Positions 33,684 to 43,301 of a stretch of 64,000 nt of DNA are shown one piece after another. The notes below the pieces were generated by a model, which ran no database searches, had not been told where the DNA came from, and saw nothing but the letters and a program-made list of their open reading frames with translations. Source of the DNA: Saprospirales bacterium GYS_P2D (GTDB lineage: Bacteria > Bacteroidota > Bacteroidia > Chitinophagales > Saprospiraceae); assembly GCA_009833045.1 (NCBI GenBank), contig WUUP01000004.1, positions 1 through 64,000 of the forward strand. Reading direction: 5' to 3'. How positions within the stretch are numbered: the stretch's first letter is position 1; each line of letters opens with the position of its first letter. The position numbers and the translations under genes were made by a program.

Positions 33684-34390
33684 TACTCTATCCTTCTCAT
33701 GATCTCAGCGGCAGAATGATCGGGGTGATTGTAGTAGATAGATTTGCCAGACTTGAGGAGGATCTTGATGGCGGAGTCATCTGGCGACTGAGTGATGAGG
33801 CGTACTCGCTCACCGTCCTGAGTCCGATATAAGCCCTTGTGCTTATTGCCGACGCTATAGCCGTTGAGACGTACTTTGATAGCTGGTAGGCTCTCTACGA
33901 GCAGGATATCCTGTATGTTGTCACGGAGGATAGTCGTACCATACATGCCATCGATAGCGATACGGTCTGGGAGACTTTTGATGTCATTAGTCCTGCTGCC
34001 ATAGTAGAATAGTCCTGCCACAAATGCTCCCGAGGTCAGCAGAGCCCCTACTCCGAGCCATTTGGAGGAGGAGGATTTTTGACTTTTATAGTATTTCTGG
34101 CTCTGCCAGATGAGTGGGATATAGCCGAGGATGCTGATCGCCATGAGAGCATACATGGCAGCATCGGTGCCGACCAGATAGTATAGGGCGAGTCCGACTG
34201 CAATTAAGACGATACCGAGTATACGACTATAAGTGTTGAAAAATTTGACGAGCCCTTTTGCGTCTACTTTGGCTCGCTCCTCGGGAGTCATGGTGTTATA
34301 TCCTGAGAGGAGATATTTTGCATTATTCTCAGTGAGGATGAACCCCGTACCCATGATCACCAGACCAACTAAAAGAATCAGATATACCAT
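33683..34390 (-). CDS. DUF3784-type membrane protein
   Basis: A 235-residue protein with about four helices. The N-terminus MVYLILLVGLVIMGTGFILTENNAKYLLSGYNTMTPEERAKVD is the DUF3784 signature (helix, then SGYNTM and EERAK). A soluble C-terminal part, RIAIDGMYGTTILRDNIQDILLVESLP, ends at the edge of the satellite. Function unknown. It is the only gene of its unit. Confidence 0.78.
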   Translation of the reverse strand: MVYLILLVGLVIMGTGFILTENNAKYLLSGYNTMTPEERAKVDAKGLVKFFNTYSRILGIVLIAVGLALYYLVGTDAAMYALMAISILGYIPLIWQSQKYYKSQKSSSSKWLGVGALLTSGAFVAGLFYYGSRTNDIKSLPDRIAIDGMYGTTILRDNIQDILLVESLPAIKVRLNGYSVGNKHKGLYRTQDGERVRLITQSPDDSAIKILLKSGKSIYYNHPDHSAAEIMRRIE

Positions 34391-34433
34391 TGCTGTTTAT
34401 TTTACTGTTACGCAACAGTAAGGTAAGACTTTT

Positions 34434-34478
34434 ACCAAAAAACAAAGGGACACATCTTGACGATCGATGTATCCCTTT
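34434..34478 (-). terminator. rho-independent terminator, minus strand
   Basis: On the minus strand AAAGGGATACATC pairs with GATGTGTCCCTTT and is followed by GTTTTTTGG. It probably ends transcription from the DUF5723 gene, 400 bases upstream on that strand. I see no gene between 34479 and 34879. Confidence 0.65.
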
Positions 34479-34879
34479 ATACCAGAACAGCTTTCTGCTC
34501 TACGAAATTCTAATTATAATAACCGAAATAATTCTCTGGTTATCAGCAGTGTGATATACTCAAAGTCCCTCGCAGCATGCATATCATCAAAGCGCAAAGA
34601 TGATATCAAACAAAGTCGTCAACAGGTAAACAGAAGAATGCAGTGAAAAGGAAAAATCCCGTAGAGTGCGTTTATCTGTAGTTAGTTAGCAAGTTTGGTT
34701 AATAGCAAGTGCAAGTTATTTGATCGCACAATGTACGAACATAATTAGAACATATAAAGCTTTAAGTAATTGTTAGGAGTTAATTAACACTTCATTCCTA
34801 CTACTTGAGATCTATTGGATTTGGAGTCATCGAGCAGTGGAAATATACTCCTCGCCGCATACATCGATCGACCCATATT

Positions 34880-36331
34880 TTAGCTCGACGATCTCATTCT
34901 TTTCGCACCTTTTATTGGGTTGGCACTATCAAATGGCGAACGCTTGATTTTGGGACATTTTACATTTTTACCCTTCGTATTATTATTCCAAGGATTAATT
35001 TTGACAGCAGCGTATATACTTGAGCCGTTGAATTCTGATTGGTTAAACCAGCTCAGGATATCGTCCGATCCGATCGTGAAAAATCCCAATCGAGCACCGA
35101 GCCCGACTCGGAGCTCTCGAGTGCCTGATATACTCACTGGAGCCGCTACTGATAGCCAGCGAGTCTCATAGCGAGGAGCGATAGTGACATTATTCTCAGC
35201 ATGGATCGCTTCATCATTCATAGCCAGATTGTTCACCAGACTTCCATTGACGAATATTCTGCGGGCCAGCTGATAGTCTACATTTACTACCAGTTTAGCA
35301 GGTGTGCCGAGTGTGAATCTATCAGCAGCCAGTGTTGAGTCGGCTGAGTTTTGATCGATGAGCGTGATGAGTTCGCTGAGGTTGCTTTGATTATTGATAT
35401 CGTCCACATTGAGTGATAGTAGGTCATTGACCACGATGTTATGCATTTGTGCATCATTTTTGACATTCATACGTCCGATATCGAGTAGGGCGGCACCGAT
35501 CTTCCCTCGATCCCAGGTCTTGCTCAGGCCTATGTCAAGTGCCCAGCCATTGCCTCTATGCTGTCGCTGCAGGCTATTCATGCCGACGCCAGCAGTATAG
35601 CTTGCCACCGCCCTACTATCAGCGAATGAGACAGTATTGTTATCCTTTTGGAGTTGGACGCCTTCTGGAGTATAGATATTGTAGGCTTCATGCACACGCA
35701 GATATTTGACACTGAGTCCGAGGCTGAATGTCTCGTCATACCAGAGCTGATTGGAGGAGAGGTTGACTCCGTATTCGCTCCAAGCGGCCCCTGCCGACTG
35801 TATTTTTGGGATTTGTGAAAGTTCACCAAATGCGAGTTCCTGATACTGTTGATAGCCCAGCACAGCAGGGATAGAAGGCGTATGTGACTCTATCCTGAAT
35901 CTTGTATATACACCCACTGCGACAGGATGAAAGTTGACCCAAGCACTGGGTCCCATGATATCCACTTTTGCGATAGCTCGTTTGTTTCGACTTTCGTCAA
36001 AAAAATTAACGCCTGTGGCCTCGGGTGGTACGATCTGCTCATCATCACTGATGATCATCAGGCTATCCAGTTGTCCTCGCAGCTGCCATAAGCTACTATT
36101 CATGACATAGCTGTAGCTGTTTTGAGCATAGGCATTGACGGAGGCGAGATTGACATCCCAAGCGAGTCGTCCATGAGTCGGAGCTGCAGGATTGTAGATG
36201 ACACTATGTATGCCAGCATAATTGTCATAGTAGAGACCTGCGGCCTGCTGAGATATGGCGTGTTGGGAGAATGCGAATAGGCTGATGACAGCGAAACATC
36301 CTTGATAGATCTTGATTTTTAGTGTGTTCAC
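34880..36331 (-). CDS. DUF5723 family outer-membrane protein
   Basis: A 483-residue protein from a GTG start. Signal peptide (IYQGCFAVISLFAFSQHAISQ), then AAGLYYDNYAGIHSVIYNPAA and LAWDVNLASVNAYAQNSYSYV, the hallmark of DUF5723, with alternating beta strands and glycine/aromatic girdle residues predicting an outer-membrane barrel, as in PorV-like proteins. The last about 25 residues are basic and Lys/Arg/Ser-rich (KCPKIKRSPFDSANP), which is unusual. Function unknown. Confidence 0.82.
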   Translation of the reverse strand: MNTLKIKIYQGCFAVISLFAFSQHAISQQAAGLYYDNYAGIHSVIYNPAAPTHGRLAWDVNLASVNAYAQNSYSYVMNSSLWQLRGQLDSLMIISDDEQIVPPEATGVNFFDESRNKRAIAKVDIMGPSAWVNFHPVAVGVYTRFRIESHTPSIPAVLGYQQYQELAFGELSQIPKIQSAGAAWSEYGVNLSSNQLWYDETFSLGLSVKYLRVHEAYNIYTPEGVQLQKDNNTVSFADSRAVASYTAGVGMNSLQRQHRGNGWALDIGLSKTWDRGKIGAALLDIGRMNVKNDAQMHNIVVNDLLSLNVDDINNQSNLSELITLIDQNSADSTLAADRFTLGTPAKLVVNVDYQLARRIFVNGSLVNNLAMNDEAIHAENNVTIAPRYETRWLSVAAPVSISGTRELRVGLGARLGFFTIGSDDILSWFNQSEFNGSSIYAAVKINPWNNNTKGKNVKCPKIKRSPFDSANPIKGAKRMRSSS

Positions 36332-36569
36332 TCTTAGCTCTTTTAGTATATGGTGAATGAAATACTAAGCTCTAAGTGTCTCGTGCCCTGATGAGTAGGA
36401 TTTGCCAACCTACACTACAGTGTTGCGATGATGTTCATGAGATACTTTGCTTACGTAAAATTCTTTCTCGCCAAGAGGATTTTGATGAACCTATCAAGTT
36501 CGGATGTAATATTATTGCTAAAATCCAGAAAGAGACGTTTTAAAAGATCGAGATATTATAAATCAGATA

Positions 36570-37007
36570 CTAAATGGTGGTATACCCTATGAGGAGCACT
36601 ATGGTTTTCACCGACCAGACCAGCGTCCTGATCCAGTTGGTTTGGACGAGGCTGTCGATGAGTGAGAGGTCTTTTTGAGTCTTGAGGCGCTCATGGATCG
36701 GCACCTGTATCAAGAAGGTCGATAGCCAAAGAATCAATACCATCACAGCGTGTAGATAGCTCATGATGTGATGCCCATCGATCGCCCAGTAGATGGCACC
36801 AGCGAGCTCCGCTACCATCAGAGGGGCCACGACAGGGGTGATGTGTCGGACGTGGGCCTCATGCGCTGTCACCCATAGGTCATCTGCGATCCACCGCATA
36901 GAGGGATAGTGTACTCGCTGTATGGTCCAGATGAGTCCAGTCAGGATAGCTGAGATGAGGAGAAGTATGAGCTGTATGTCCACTCGGTAGTTTTGCGATT
37001 TTCTCAT
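36570..37007 (-). CDS. four-helix membrane protein, DUF1772-like
   Basis: A 145-residue protein with four membrane segments (IQLILLLISAILTGLIWTIQ; VVAPLMVAELAGAIYWAI; LHAVMVLILWLSTFLIQVP; TLVWSVKTIVLLIGYTTI). VHYPSMRWI and HEAHVRHIT with a conserved QVPIHERL resemble the DUF1772 membrane family. No neighbour suggests a function. Divergent from adenine deaminase. Confidence 0.6.
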   Translation of the reverse strand: MRKSQNYRVDIQLILLLISAILTGLIWTIQRVHYPSMRWIADDLWVTAHEAHVRHITPVVAPLMVAELAGAIYWAIDGHHIMSYLHAVMVLILWLSTFLIQVPIHERLKTQKDLSLIDSLVQTNWIRTLVWSVKTIVLLIGYTTI

Positions 37008-37072
37008 GTAAAGACAATTTTTAGAACATTCGGTTCATTCATTAATAACAATCGCACCACAAGCTGAATACT

Positions 37073-38692
37073 ATGACTAAAAGCCACAAGATCCAAGGAC
37101 AGATAGTGGATATCTATCGCCGTACTATCTATCCCGGAGAACTCATCATCGCTGATGGTCTCATCTCTCGTATCATCCCACTCACAGATGCACCGAGAGT
37201 GTATATCATGCCGGGATTCGTCGATGCTCATATACATATAGAGAGTAGCATGCTGGTACCATACGAGTTTGCGAGAGTAGCGCTGACACATGGTACAGTA
37301 GCGACGGTCTCAGATCCTCATGAGATCGCTAATGTGCTCGGTGTCGCAGGTGTAGATTATATGATCGATAGTGCTCGAGATGCTGGGCTCAAGTTTCATT
37401 TTGGTGCGCCGAGCTGTGTGCCAGCGACCAGCTATGAGACAGCAGGTGCTGTGATCGATAGTGAGGCAGTGAGACAGTTGCTGGAGCGAGATGATATACA
37501 CTATCTCGCTGAGATGATGAATTATCCTGGTGTCCTGCATCAAGATCCAGAGGTCATCCGCAAGATCTCTCATGCTATCAAAATCGGAAAACCTATAGAT
37601 GGGCATGCTCCTGGTCTGAGAGGCATGGATGCTCGGCGGTACATAGATGCCGGGATCTCGACTGATCATGAGTGCTATAGCTACGACGAGGCTGCTGAAA
37701 AACAAAAGCATGGTATGAAGATCCTCATTAGAGAAGGCAGCGCTGCTAAAAACTATGACGCTCTGCATCGGCTCATCGACGAGTGTCATCGAGACTTGAT
37801 GTATTGTAGTGATGATAAGCATCCTGATGACCTACTCGAGGGGCATATCAATGAGCTTGTACTACGCTCGCTCCGTCAAGGCTATGATCTCTATGAGGTG
37901 CTTCGTATGGCCTGTATCAATCCTGTGGAGCACTATCGGATGAAGGTAGGCACGCTCCGGCTGGATGATCCTGCAGACTTCATAGTCGTGGAGGATCTCA
38001 AGACACTCCGTATACTCGATACCTATATAGATGGAGTCCGAGTCGTGACATCAGGACACTGTACGCTGCCAGATAGGGAGGTAGCTATAGCCAATAATTT
38101 CAATACAGAGACCATCGCCTCTCAAGATCTAAGCATCCAGACGACGGGCAACTTCAGACCTGTCATAAGAGCCATAGACGGTGAGCTCATCACCGAAAAA
38201 AGCAAACAGATACCTACTATCCAAGATGCTCACTTCATCTCAGATCCTGACAGGGATATCATGAAGGTCGCCGTGATCAATCGCTATGAAAAGCGTCCAC
38301 CTGCAATAGGATTCATCGAGAATATCGGGATTAAGCGAGGTGCATTTGCCAGCTCAGTAGCACATGACTCGCACAATATCATAGCTGTAGGCTGTGATGA
38401 TGAGAGTCTCGCCAAAGCCATCAATCTCATCATCGAGCATCAGGGAGGTCTGAGTGTCGTGGATGGTGATAGCTCAGAGGTGCTACCGCTACCGATAGCT
38501 GGTCTGATGAGTGATCGTAGCTGTGCAGAAGTAGGCGTCGCTTACCAAAAACTGGACAATATGGTCAAATCTATGGGCAGTCAGCTACGAGCACCATTCA
38601 TGACGCTATCCTTCATGGCGCTGCTCGTCATCCCTAAGATCAAAATGAGTGATCAGGGACTCTTTGATGCGGAGTCTTTTGAGTTTTATTGA
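37073..38692 (+). CDS. ade: adenine deaminase
   Basis: A 539-residue amidohydrolase. Metal-binding MPGFVDAHIHIESSML, TVATVSDPHEIANVLG, DGHAPGLRG and STDHEC, and a C-terminal domain with GIKRGAFASSVAHDSHNIIAVG match Ade (family length 540-600). It converts adenine to hypoxanthine in purine salvage and uses iron or manganese. A terminator follows at 38769. Confidence 0.95.
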   Translation: MTKSHKIQGQIVDIYRRTIYPGELIIADGLISRIIPLTDAPRVYIMPGFVDAHIHIESSMLVPYEFARVALTHGTVATVSDPHEIANVLGVAGVDYMIDSARDAGLKFHFGAPSCVPATSYETAGAVIDSEAVRQLLERDDIHYLAEMMNYPGVLHQDPEVIRKISHAIKIGKPIDGHAPGLRGMDARRYIDAGISTDHECYSYDEAAEKQKHGMKILIREGSAAKNYDALHRLIDECHRDLMYCSDDKHPDDLLEGHINELVLRSLRQGYDLYEVLRMACINPVEHYRMKVGTLRLDDPADFIVVEDLKTLRILDTYIDGVRVVTSGHCTLPDREVAIANNFNTETIASQDLSIQTTGNFRPVIRAIDGELITEKSKQIPTIQDAHFISDPDRDIMKVAVINRYEKRPPAIGFIENIGIKRGAFASSVAHDSHNIIAVGCDDESLAKAINLIIEHQGGLSVVDGDSSEVLPLPIAGLMSDRSCAEVGVAYQKLDNMVKSMGSQLRAPFMTLSFMALLVIPKIKMSDQGLFDAESFEFY

Positions 38693-38768
38693 TCCCTCTT
38701 TTTGATCAGTATTGGGGTAAGCCAATGAATAATAGACTGGTATGTATTACTAAAATATAGTATAGGTA

Positions 38769-38797
38769 GCCTCAAATCGTGTATTTGGGGCCTTTTT
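38769..38797 (+). terminator. rho-independent terminator downstream of ade
   Basis: GCCTCAAAT / ATTTGGGGC stem with a CGTGT loop and CTTTTTATG tail. 38798-39020 has no gene that I can support; an AT-rich promoter for the sigma gene is likely there. Confidence 0.75.
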
Positions 38798-39020
38798 ATG
38801 TCTGCTGATTAGCAGAAAAAGGGGGCTGCTGAATGGGTCCCTAATCCCCCTCATATATATTGTGTCAAACTACTGACAAAAGCCAAAATCAAAAAACGGG
38901 TGATTCTTACCGTTTTCCGAAATCCCAATACCAAAAAACGAATACGCCCAAAAATAGCTTTGATGTGCCTGTATGTTTGTATCAACGAAATTTGATAATC
39001 AACAATTTTAAATGTGAATC

Positions 39021-39632
39021 ATGGGAACTTCTACTACTACAAAAACTCAAAGCACTCTAAGTAACACCAACTTCGAAGCTAACAACAACGAAGACCAAAG
39101 ACTTTTAGCTCTATTAGCTCAAGGCGATCAAAAAGCGGTCGATGTATTATTTAATAAGTACTACGACTACCTATGCAATGTGTCATACCGCATCGTCAGA
39201 GATAGCAATCACGCAGAGGATATCGTACAGGATCTCTTCATGTGGATGTGGAAAAACAGAGAAGTAGTAAACATCACACTCTCTCTCAGAGTATACCTCA
39301 AAAGAGCAGCTGTGAATAGATCACTCAATCACCTCAGAGGTAAGAGAGTGAGCTACGAAAACGAAACATTCGCTGAGCATCTGGAGGATGGCAATGTGAC
39401 TGCACAGGTCCAGATGGAGCAGTCAGAATTTACTACACAGCTGATGAACTGTATCGAGGAGCTGCCTCCTCAGTGCCGCAAGGTATTCAAGATGAGCAGA
39501 TTTGAAGATATGACCTACCAAGAGATCGCCAATCAGCTCGAGCTGTCGGTCAAAACCGTAGGTAATCACATAGCAAAAGCACTTAAAACACTACGAGTGA
39601 CTGTAGAGCCTCAGGTACAGCTATACTACTAA
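39021..39632 (+). CDS. ECF RNA polymerase sigma factor
   Basis: A 203-residue sigma-70 family protein. Region 2 is QKAVDVLFNKYYDYLCNVSYRIVRDSNHAEDIVQDLFMWMW and region 4 is CIEELPPQCRKVFKMSRFEDMTYQEIANQLELSVKTVGNHIAKALKTLR, the form used by Bacteroidota polysaccharide-utilisation and unknown ECF groups (IxELPxxCRxVFxMSR). An Asn/Thr-rich N-terminus of about 25 residues precedes it. No FecR-like anti-sigma gene follows; instead a tiny peptide gene and a strong terminator. Confidence 0.9.
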   Translation: MGTSTTTKTQSTLSNTNFEANNNEDQRLLALLAQGDQKAVDVLFNKYYDYLCNVSYRIVRDSNHAEDIVQDLFMWMWKNREVVNITLSLRVYLKRAAVNRSLNHLRGKRVSYENETFAEHLEDGNVTAQVQMEQSEFTTQLMNCIEELPPQCRKVFKMSRFEDMTYQEIANQLELSVKTVGNHIAKALKTLRVTVEPQVQLYY

Positions 39633-39675
39633 TACCTGATTAGTTTTCATGATCACGACACCCTACATAACACCT

Positions 39676-39771
39676 ATGAAACGAATGAAAACAAAAGATC
39701 AACTGCTCCAACGAGCACTCTTGATCACCAGTGCAGCGGCTACTATTGCCCTGATGATGCTAAGCCTCTGA
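39676..39771 (+). CDS. possible 31-residue membrane peptide after the sigma gene
   Basis: ATG 39676 to TGA 39771: MKRMKTKDQLLQRALLITSA and a hydrophobic end, giving a basic N-terminus and one short membrane helix. It lies between the sigma gene and the terminator at 39850. It could be a genuine small protein controlling the sigma factor, or chance. Confidence 0.4.
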   Translation: MKRMKTKDQLLQRALLITSAAATIALMMLSL

Positions 39772-39849
39772 CACTGATACCAATAAAGAAAATGAGATAC
39801 TGAGTAATACCAGTTGAGGTTTGATTAAATAGATAGAACAGTTTTTGAG

Positions 39850-39888
39850 CTGCCTGAACTCTTCCCATGAGATCAGGCAGTTTTTTTT
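39850..39888 (+). terminator. rho-independent terminator after the sigma gene
   Basis: CTGCCTGA / TCAGGCAG stem with a loop of about 15 bases and eight T. Confidence 0.85.
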
Positions 39889-39960
39889 GTCAATGGTCCG
39901 GACTCTACTGTTCATTGGGCAGTTTTTTCTACTTTTCGCACTATCGTCAAGCTCTGATAA

Positions 39961-41541
39961 CTAAGAGCTACAGCTGAGCATACTGCAGCCGACTTTTGAG
40001 CGAGCCCAGTCGGGCCGCTTAGCATACCATTTTTGATAGTCCGACTGCTCATTATATGGCCGTTTGAGGAGCTCTTCCAGCTCATGAAAGAGTGTGTAGT
40101 TACCTTTCTCGGCATCATCTATCGCCATTTGCGCCATGTAGTTTCGCAAGACGTATTTGGGATTTACTTGGTGCATCGCTTTTGCTCTGTCTGCATCGCT
40201 GATTTCTTCTTGCTGAGTGCGCTGAAGATAGTCTCGTAGCCAGGTGATCCACTGCGACCTGATATCATCAGTGACCGTCGACATATCATAAAAAGCCGAT
40301 GCTATCGGATCTAAAAGCTCCTCATCTCGGTAGGTCTTAGCCTTCTCATACTGAGCTAGCTCTCTGAAGAATATGGTCATATCAACCTCTGTCTGTGGGA
40401 GTAGTCGCTCCAGTCGCATGATGAGGTCGCTATCTGCTTTTTGTTCAATTTGCCAACCCAGCTTAGCTCGCATCATGGCATCCAGCTGCATCTGAAAGTA
40501 CTCCCGATACTCATTCAGTATATCAATGAATGGCTGCTGCTCTTCCACTAATGGGTAGAATGCATTCGCCAGCTGTGCCAGATTCCACTGACCGATATAT
40601 GGCTGCTGGCCGTATCTGTAGCGTCTATTTTGACGATCGGTGGTATTGGGTGTCCAGTCGGGATCATAGTTGTCCAGCCATCCATAGGGGCCATAGTCGA
40701 TAGTGAGTCCGAGGATGGACATGTTGTCCGTATTCATGACACCATGGACGAATCCCACTCGCTGCCAGTGTACGATCATATCCGCAGTACGGAGCATTAC
40801 GGTACGTAGAAGTTCGAGGACGGCATCTTTACCTGTTGATTGGATCTCAGGGTAGAAATATTTGATAGTGTAGTCCACCAGTTTTTGAAGGATTTCTTTT
40901 TCGTTATTCGCTGCATGTACTTGATAGTTGCCAAAGCGCAAGAAGCTCGGGGCTACTCTACACAAGATAGCGCCAGGTTCGTAGGCAGCATTGCCGTCAT
41001 AGAGCATGTCACGGAGGACCTGATCTCCAGATAGTACGAGGGACAAAGCTCGAGTCGTGGGTACCCCCAGTGCATGCATAGCTTCACTACATAGATACTC
41101 TCTGATCGATGAGCGTAGTACGGCGAATCCATCAGCACGTCGAGAGTAGGGTGTAGGGCCAGCACCTTTGAGCTGTAGCTGATAGCGCCGCTGATCATGA
41201 GTGATCTCCATGAGATTGATAGCACGACCATCTCCGAGCTGCCCCGCCCAGTTGCCAAACTGGTGTCCCGCATATCTCATCGCATAGGAATGCGTCTCAG
41301 GATAGACCTGTTGCCCCGATAGGTAGCTCAGTGCGTCCTCTGGCAGGGTAGTGCCATCACTGATGCCCATTTCCTCAGCCAATGCATGATTGAAAGCGAT
41401 GAGGCTCGGGTTTTCAGGTGCTTTCGGAGTGACGAAAGAGTAACTGGCATGCGGCACTTGGCGTACATGATTTTCCAGTATCGGATCAGCAGGAAGCTGC
41501 CTTGAAAAGCTATCATCGATATGTATAGACCATGGATTCAT
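39961..41541 (-). CDS. selO: SelO/YdiU family protein adenylyltransferase
   Basis: A 526-residue pseudokinase-fold protein. SYAMRYAGHQFGNWAGQLGDGRAINLMEI, LKGAGPTPYSRRADGFAVLRSSIREYLCSEAM, VNTDNMS-like HGVMNTDNMSILGLTIDYGP and a C-terminal CSMLSC (the redox-sensing CxxxC-type pair, SelO's selenocysteine position being cysteine in bacteria). SelO transfers AMP to Ser/Thr/Tyr of target proteins in redox control. It is convergent with the sigma-gene unit and stands alone. Confidence 0.93.
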   Translation of the reverse strand: MNPWSIHIDDSFSRQLPADPILENHVRQVPHASYSFVTPKAPENPSLIAFNHALAEEMGISDGTTLPEDALSYLSGQQVYPETHSYAMRYAGHQFGNWAGQLGDGRAINLMEITHDQRRYQLQLKGAGPTPYSRRADGFAVLRSSIREYLCSEAMHALGVPTTRALSLVLSGDQVLRDMLYDGNAAYEPGAILCRVAPSFLRFGNYQVHAANNEKEILQKLVDYTIKYFYPEIQSTGKDAVLELLRTVMLRTADMIVHWQRVGFVHGVMNTDNMSILGLTIDYGPYGWLDNYDPDWTPNTTDRQNRRYRYGQQPYIGQWNLAQLANAFYPLVEEQQPFIDILNEYREYFQMQLDAMMRAKLGWQIEQKADSDLIMRLERLLPQTEVDMTIFFRELAQYEKAKTYRDEELLDPIASAFYDMSTVTDDIRSQWITWLRDYLQRTQQEEISDADRAKAMHQVNPKYVLRNYMAQMAIDDAEKGNYTLFHELEELLKRPYNEQSDYQKWYAKRPDWARSKVGCSMLSCSS

Positions 41542-41603
41542 ATAGGGTATAAAGATAGTCAGCCAAATAAGGTTTATGTGAGTAGCAAGTTTGAAAGTCA
41601 GCT

Positions 41604-42450
41604 ATCGAACTCATCCTCCTGTCCTTCTCTTGAAAAAGAAGGATGGTACTTTACGTTTTCAGGGAAAGAGGTGTGTACTTCAAATGATACTTTATGATCA
41701 AAATTTCTGTCATCTTGACCAATGGGAAAGATCTTCATTCATAGAGGGGAAGATGCCATAGCCTTGGATAGACTTCCATACTTAATATCAGCATGTTCTT
41801 GATAGTTTGGCGTGAGTGTTTGTTCCTTTTCCAGTCGCTGAAAACGAACCCAAAAAGCTCGACCCATTAATACCCGCCCGCCATGCTGGCACCCACAACC
41901 CACTAATGGGCCAATCCTCCCACACGTTTAGTTGGTAATAAGAATCGATTTATTAATTTATCAAGCATTAATTTTGTCCTCCATTTTAAGGAAGGTGCCG
42001 GAGGCGCAGGCTTGGATCCGAGTATTGAGAGCCGAGTAGTGAGTATCGAGAAGCAACAATCTTTCCCACCAGCATATGCGAGTGAATGGCGTGAAGAAAT
42101 CGTGAATCCTTGTAGCGATTTTAGCCATTCGGGAGTGGTTTTCGACCCTGAGGGAGAAAAATGCCTTTGGGAAAGTCTCCTTTCTTTTGGTTCGTTTTCT
42201 TTGGAGAAGCAAAGAAAATGAACAATTAAGCCAAGGCCAGAGGAAGGACTGCCTGGACTTCTGTTAAGCCAGCTATTTGAGTAAGAAAGTAGCCAAGTAA
42301 GAAATGCGAAGTAATGGCCATCGAACTAATCCTCCCGTCCTTCTCTTGAAAAAGAAGGATGGTACTTTTTGTTTTCAGTTGAGGCTATTCTCGTAATCAT
42401 CTTTTATAAGGATAAAATCAGTCCTCCATTTTAAGGGAGGTGCCGGCGGC
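41604..42450 (+). repeat. mosaic of dispersed repeats between SelO and 42575
   Basis: No gene is seen in 41542-42574. Two copies of the hairpin element (41604-41665 and 42320-42382; TCCTTCTCTTGAAAAAGAA core), a diverged TTGACCAATGGGAAAGATCT copy at 41715, two GGGAGGTGCCGG..GGAGG motifs (41990, 42430), a heptad phrase (42020-42051), and the ~115-bp element at 42058-42165 shared with 17960-18075. Their order is like that at 17 kb. Confidence 0.82.
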
Positions 42451-42574
42451 GGAGGGTTTCGAAAGTAGGAAGAATAGAAAGATCAGATGTGAAGTTGGCC
42501 TACACATTGACATCCGGCTATCACTCTGACAGAATATCCCAAAATAATACCGCAGGTGGCTGTATCTTGCCGCC

Positions 42575-42835
42575 ATGGATATCACCTATGATGAAAACTG
42601 GCCACCACATATCAAGGCGCTCTACTATGTCAAAAATGGCAACTGGTCTCGAGCCCATGACCTAGTCGATCAGCTCAATGATCGAAGCTCCGCTCATGTA
42701 CATGCCTATCTGCATCGAGTAGAGGGAGATGACTGGAACGCTCGGTACTGGTATAATAGAGCCGCCGAGACGGCATATCAAGGCTCACTCAGCAAAGAAT
42801 GGGAATCACTTTGGGAGCGCTACGCTGCTGAGTAA
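42575..42835 (+). CDS. small conserved-looking protein of unknown function
   Basis: An 86-residue cytoplasmic protein (MDITYDENWPPHIKALYYVKNGNWSRAHDLV; HVHAYLHRVEGDDWNARYWYNRAAE). The paired helices with W/Y/H at fixed places resemble a tetratricopeptide-like helical hairpin and the sequence looks constrained, so it is probably real. I do not know its function. It is followed by a weak terminator. 42869-43301 has no gene. Confidence 0.6.
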   Translation: MDITYDENWPPHIKALYYVKNGNWSRAHDLVDQLNDRSSAHVHAYLHRVEGDDWNARYWYNRAAETAYQGSLSKEWESLWERYAAE

Positions 42836-42842
42836 AACTAAA

Positions 42843-42868
42843 AAAGACAGCCCTGAAGGACTGCCTTT
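42843..42868 (+). terminator. weak terminator-like hairpin
   Basis: AAAGACAGCC / GGACTGCCTTT stem just after the small gene, with mismatches. Modest support. Confidence 0.4.
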
Positions 42869-43301
42869 CTCTCGTAGAGTCGTATACAAAAATCGCTGTC
42901 TTTATAGTAGATCGTAGTATTCGTGCTGGAGTCAGATGCTGTCCACAGATCGATGATATAAATGTGCCTGATTATCTGGATAGTAGTTGGTAGAAGTCAG
43001 GACAGCGCACGAGATCTATTTTATTGGTTCTCTCTACAAGGTTGGTATTTACGAGTACTGATACTTTTATCAGACTGAAAAATTAGATAAACTCTGATAC
43101 GAAAGTAATGGCACTATGTAAGGCCACAGTTATCCCTATGTGAAGCAATTGTTATTTTGGAGGAGTTATTGCAGTATTTGGCTATAGCCAAAAATCAAAT
43201 ACAACATGATGGGTGCTATGCTGTTAATGGATAGCAAATTTTGCCAGGTTTAGCACTAATATTTATTGGAAGGGCATTTTTTATTTTCATAGGAGAATAT
43301 C

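Noticed and set aside
33401-33832. Open frame of 143 residues with YTLLTTH heptapeptide repeats
   Set aside because: It is only the 7-bp satellite read through three frames, followed by the antisense of the DUF3784 gene end.
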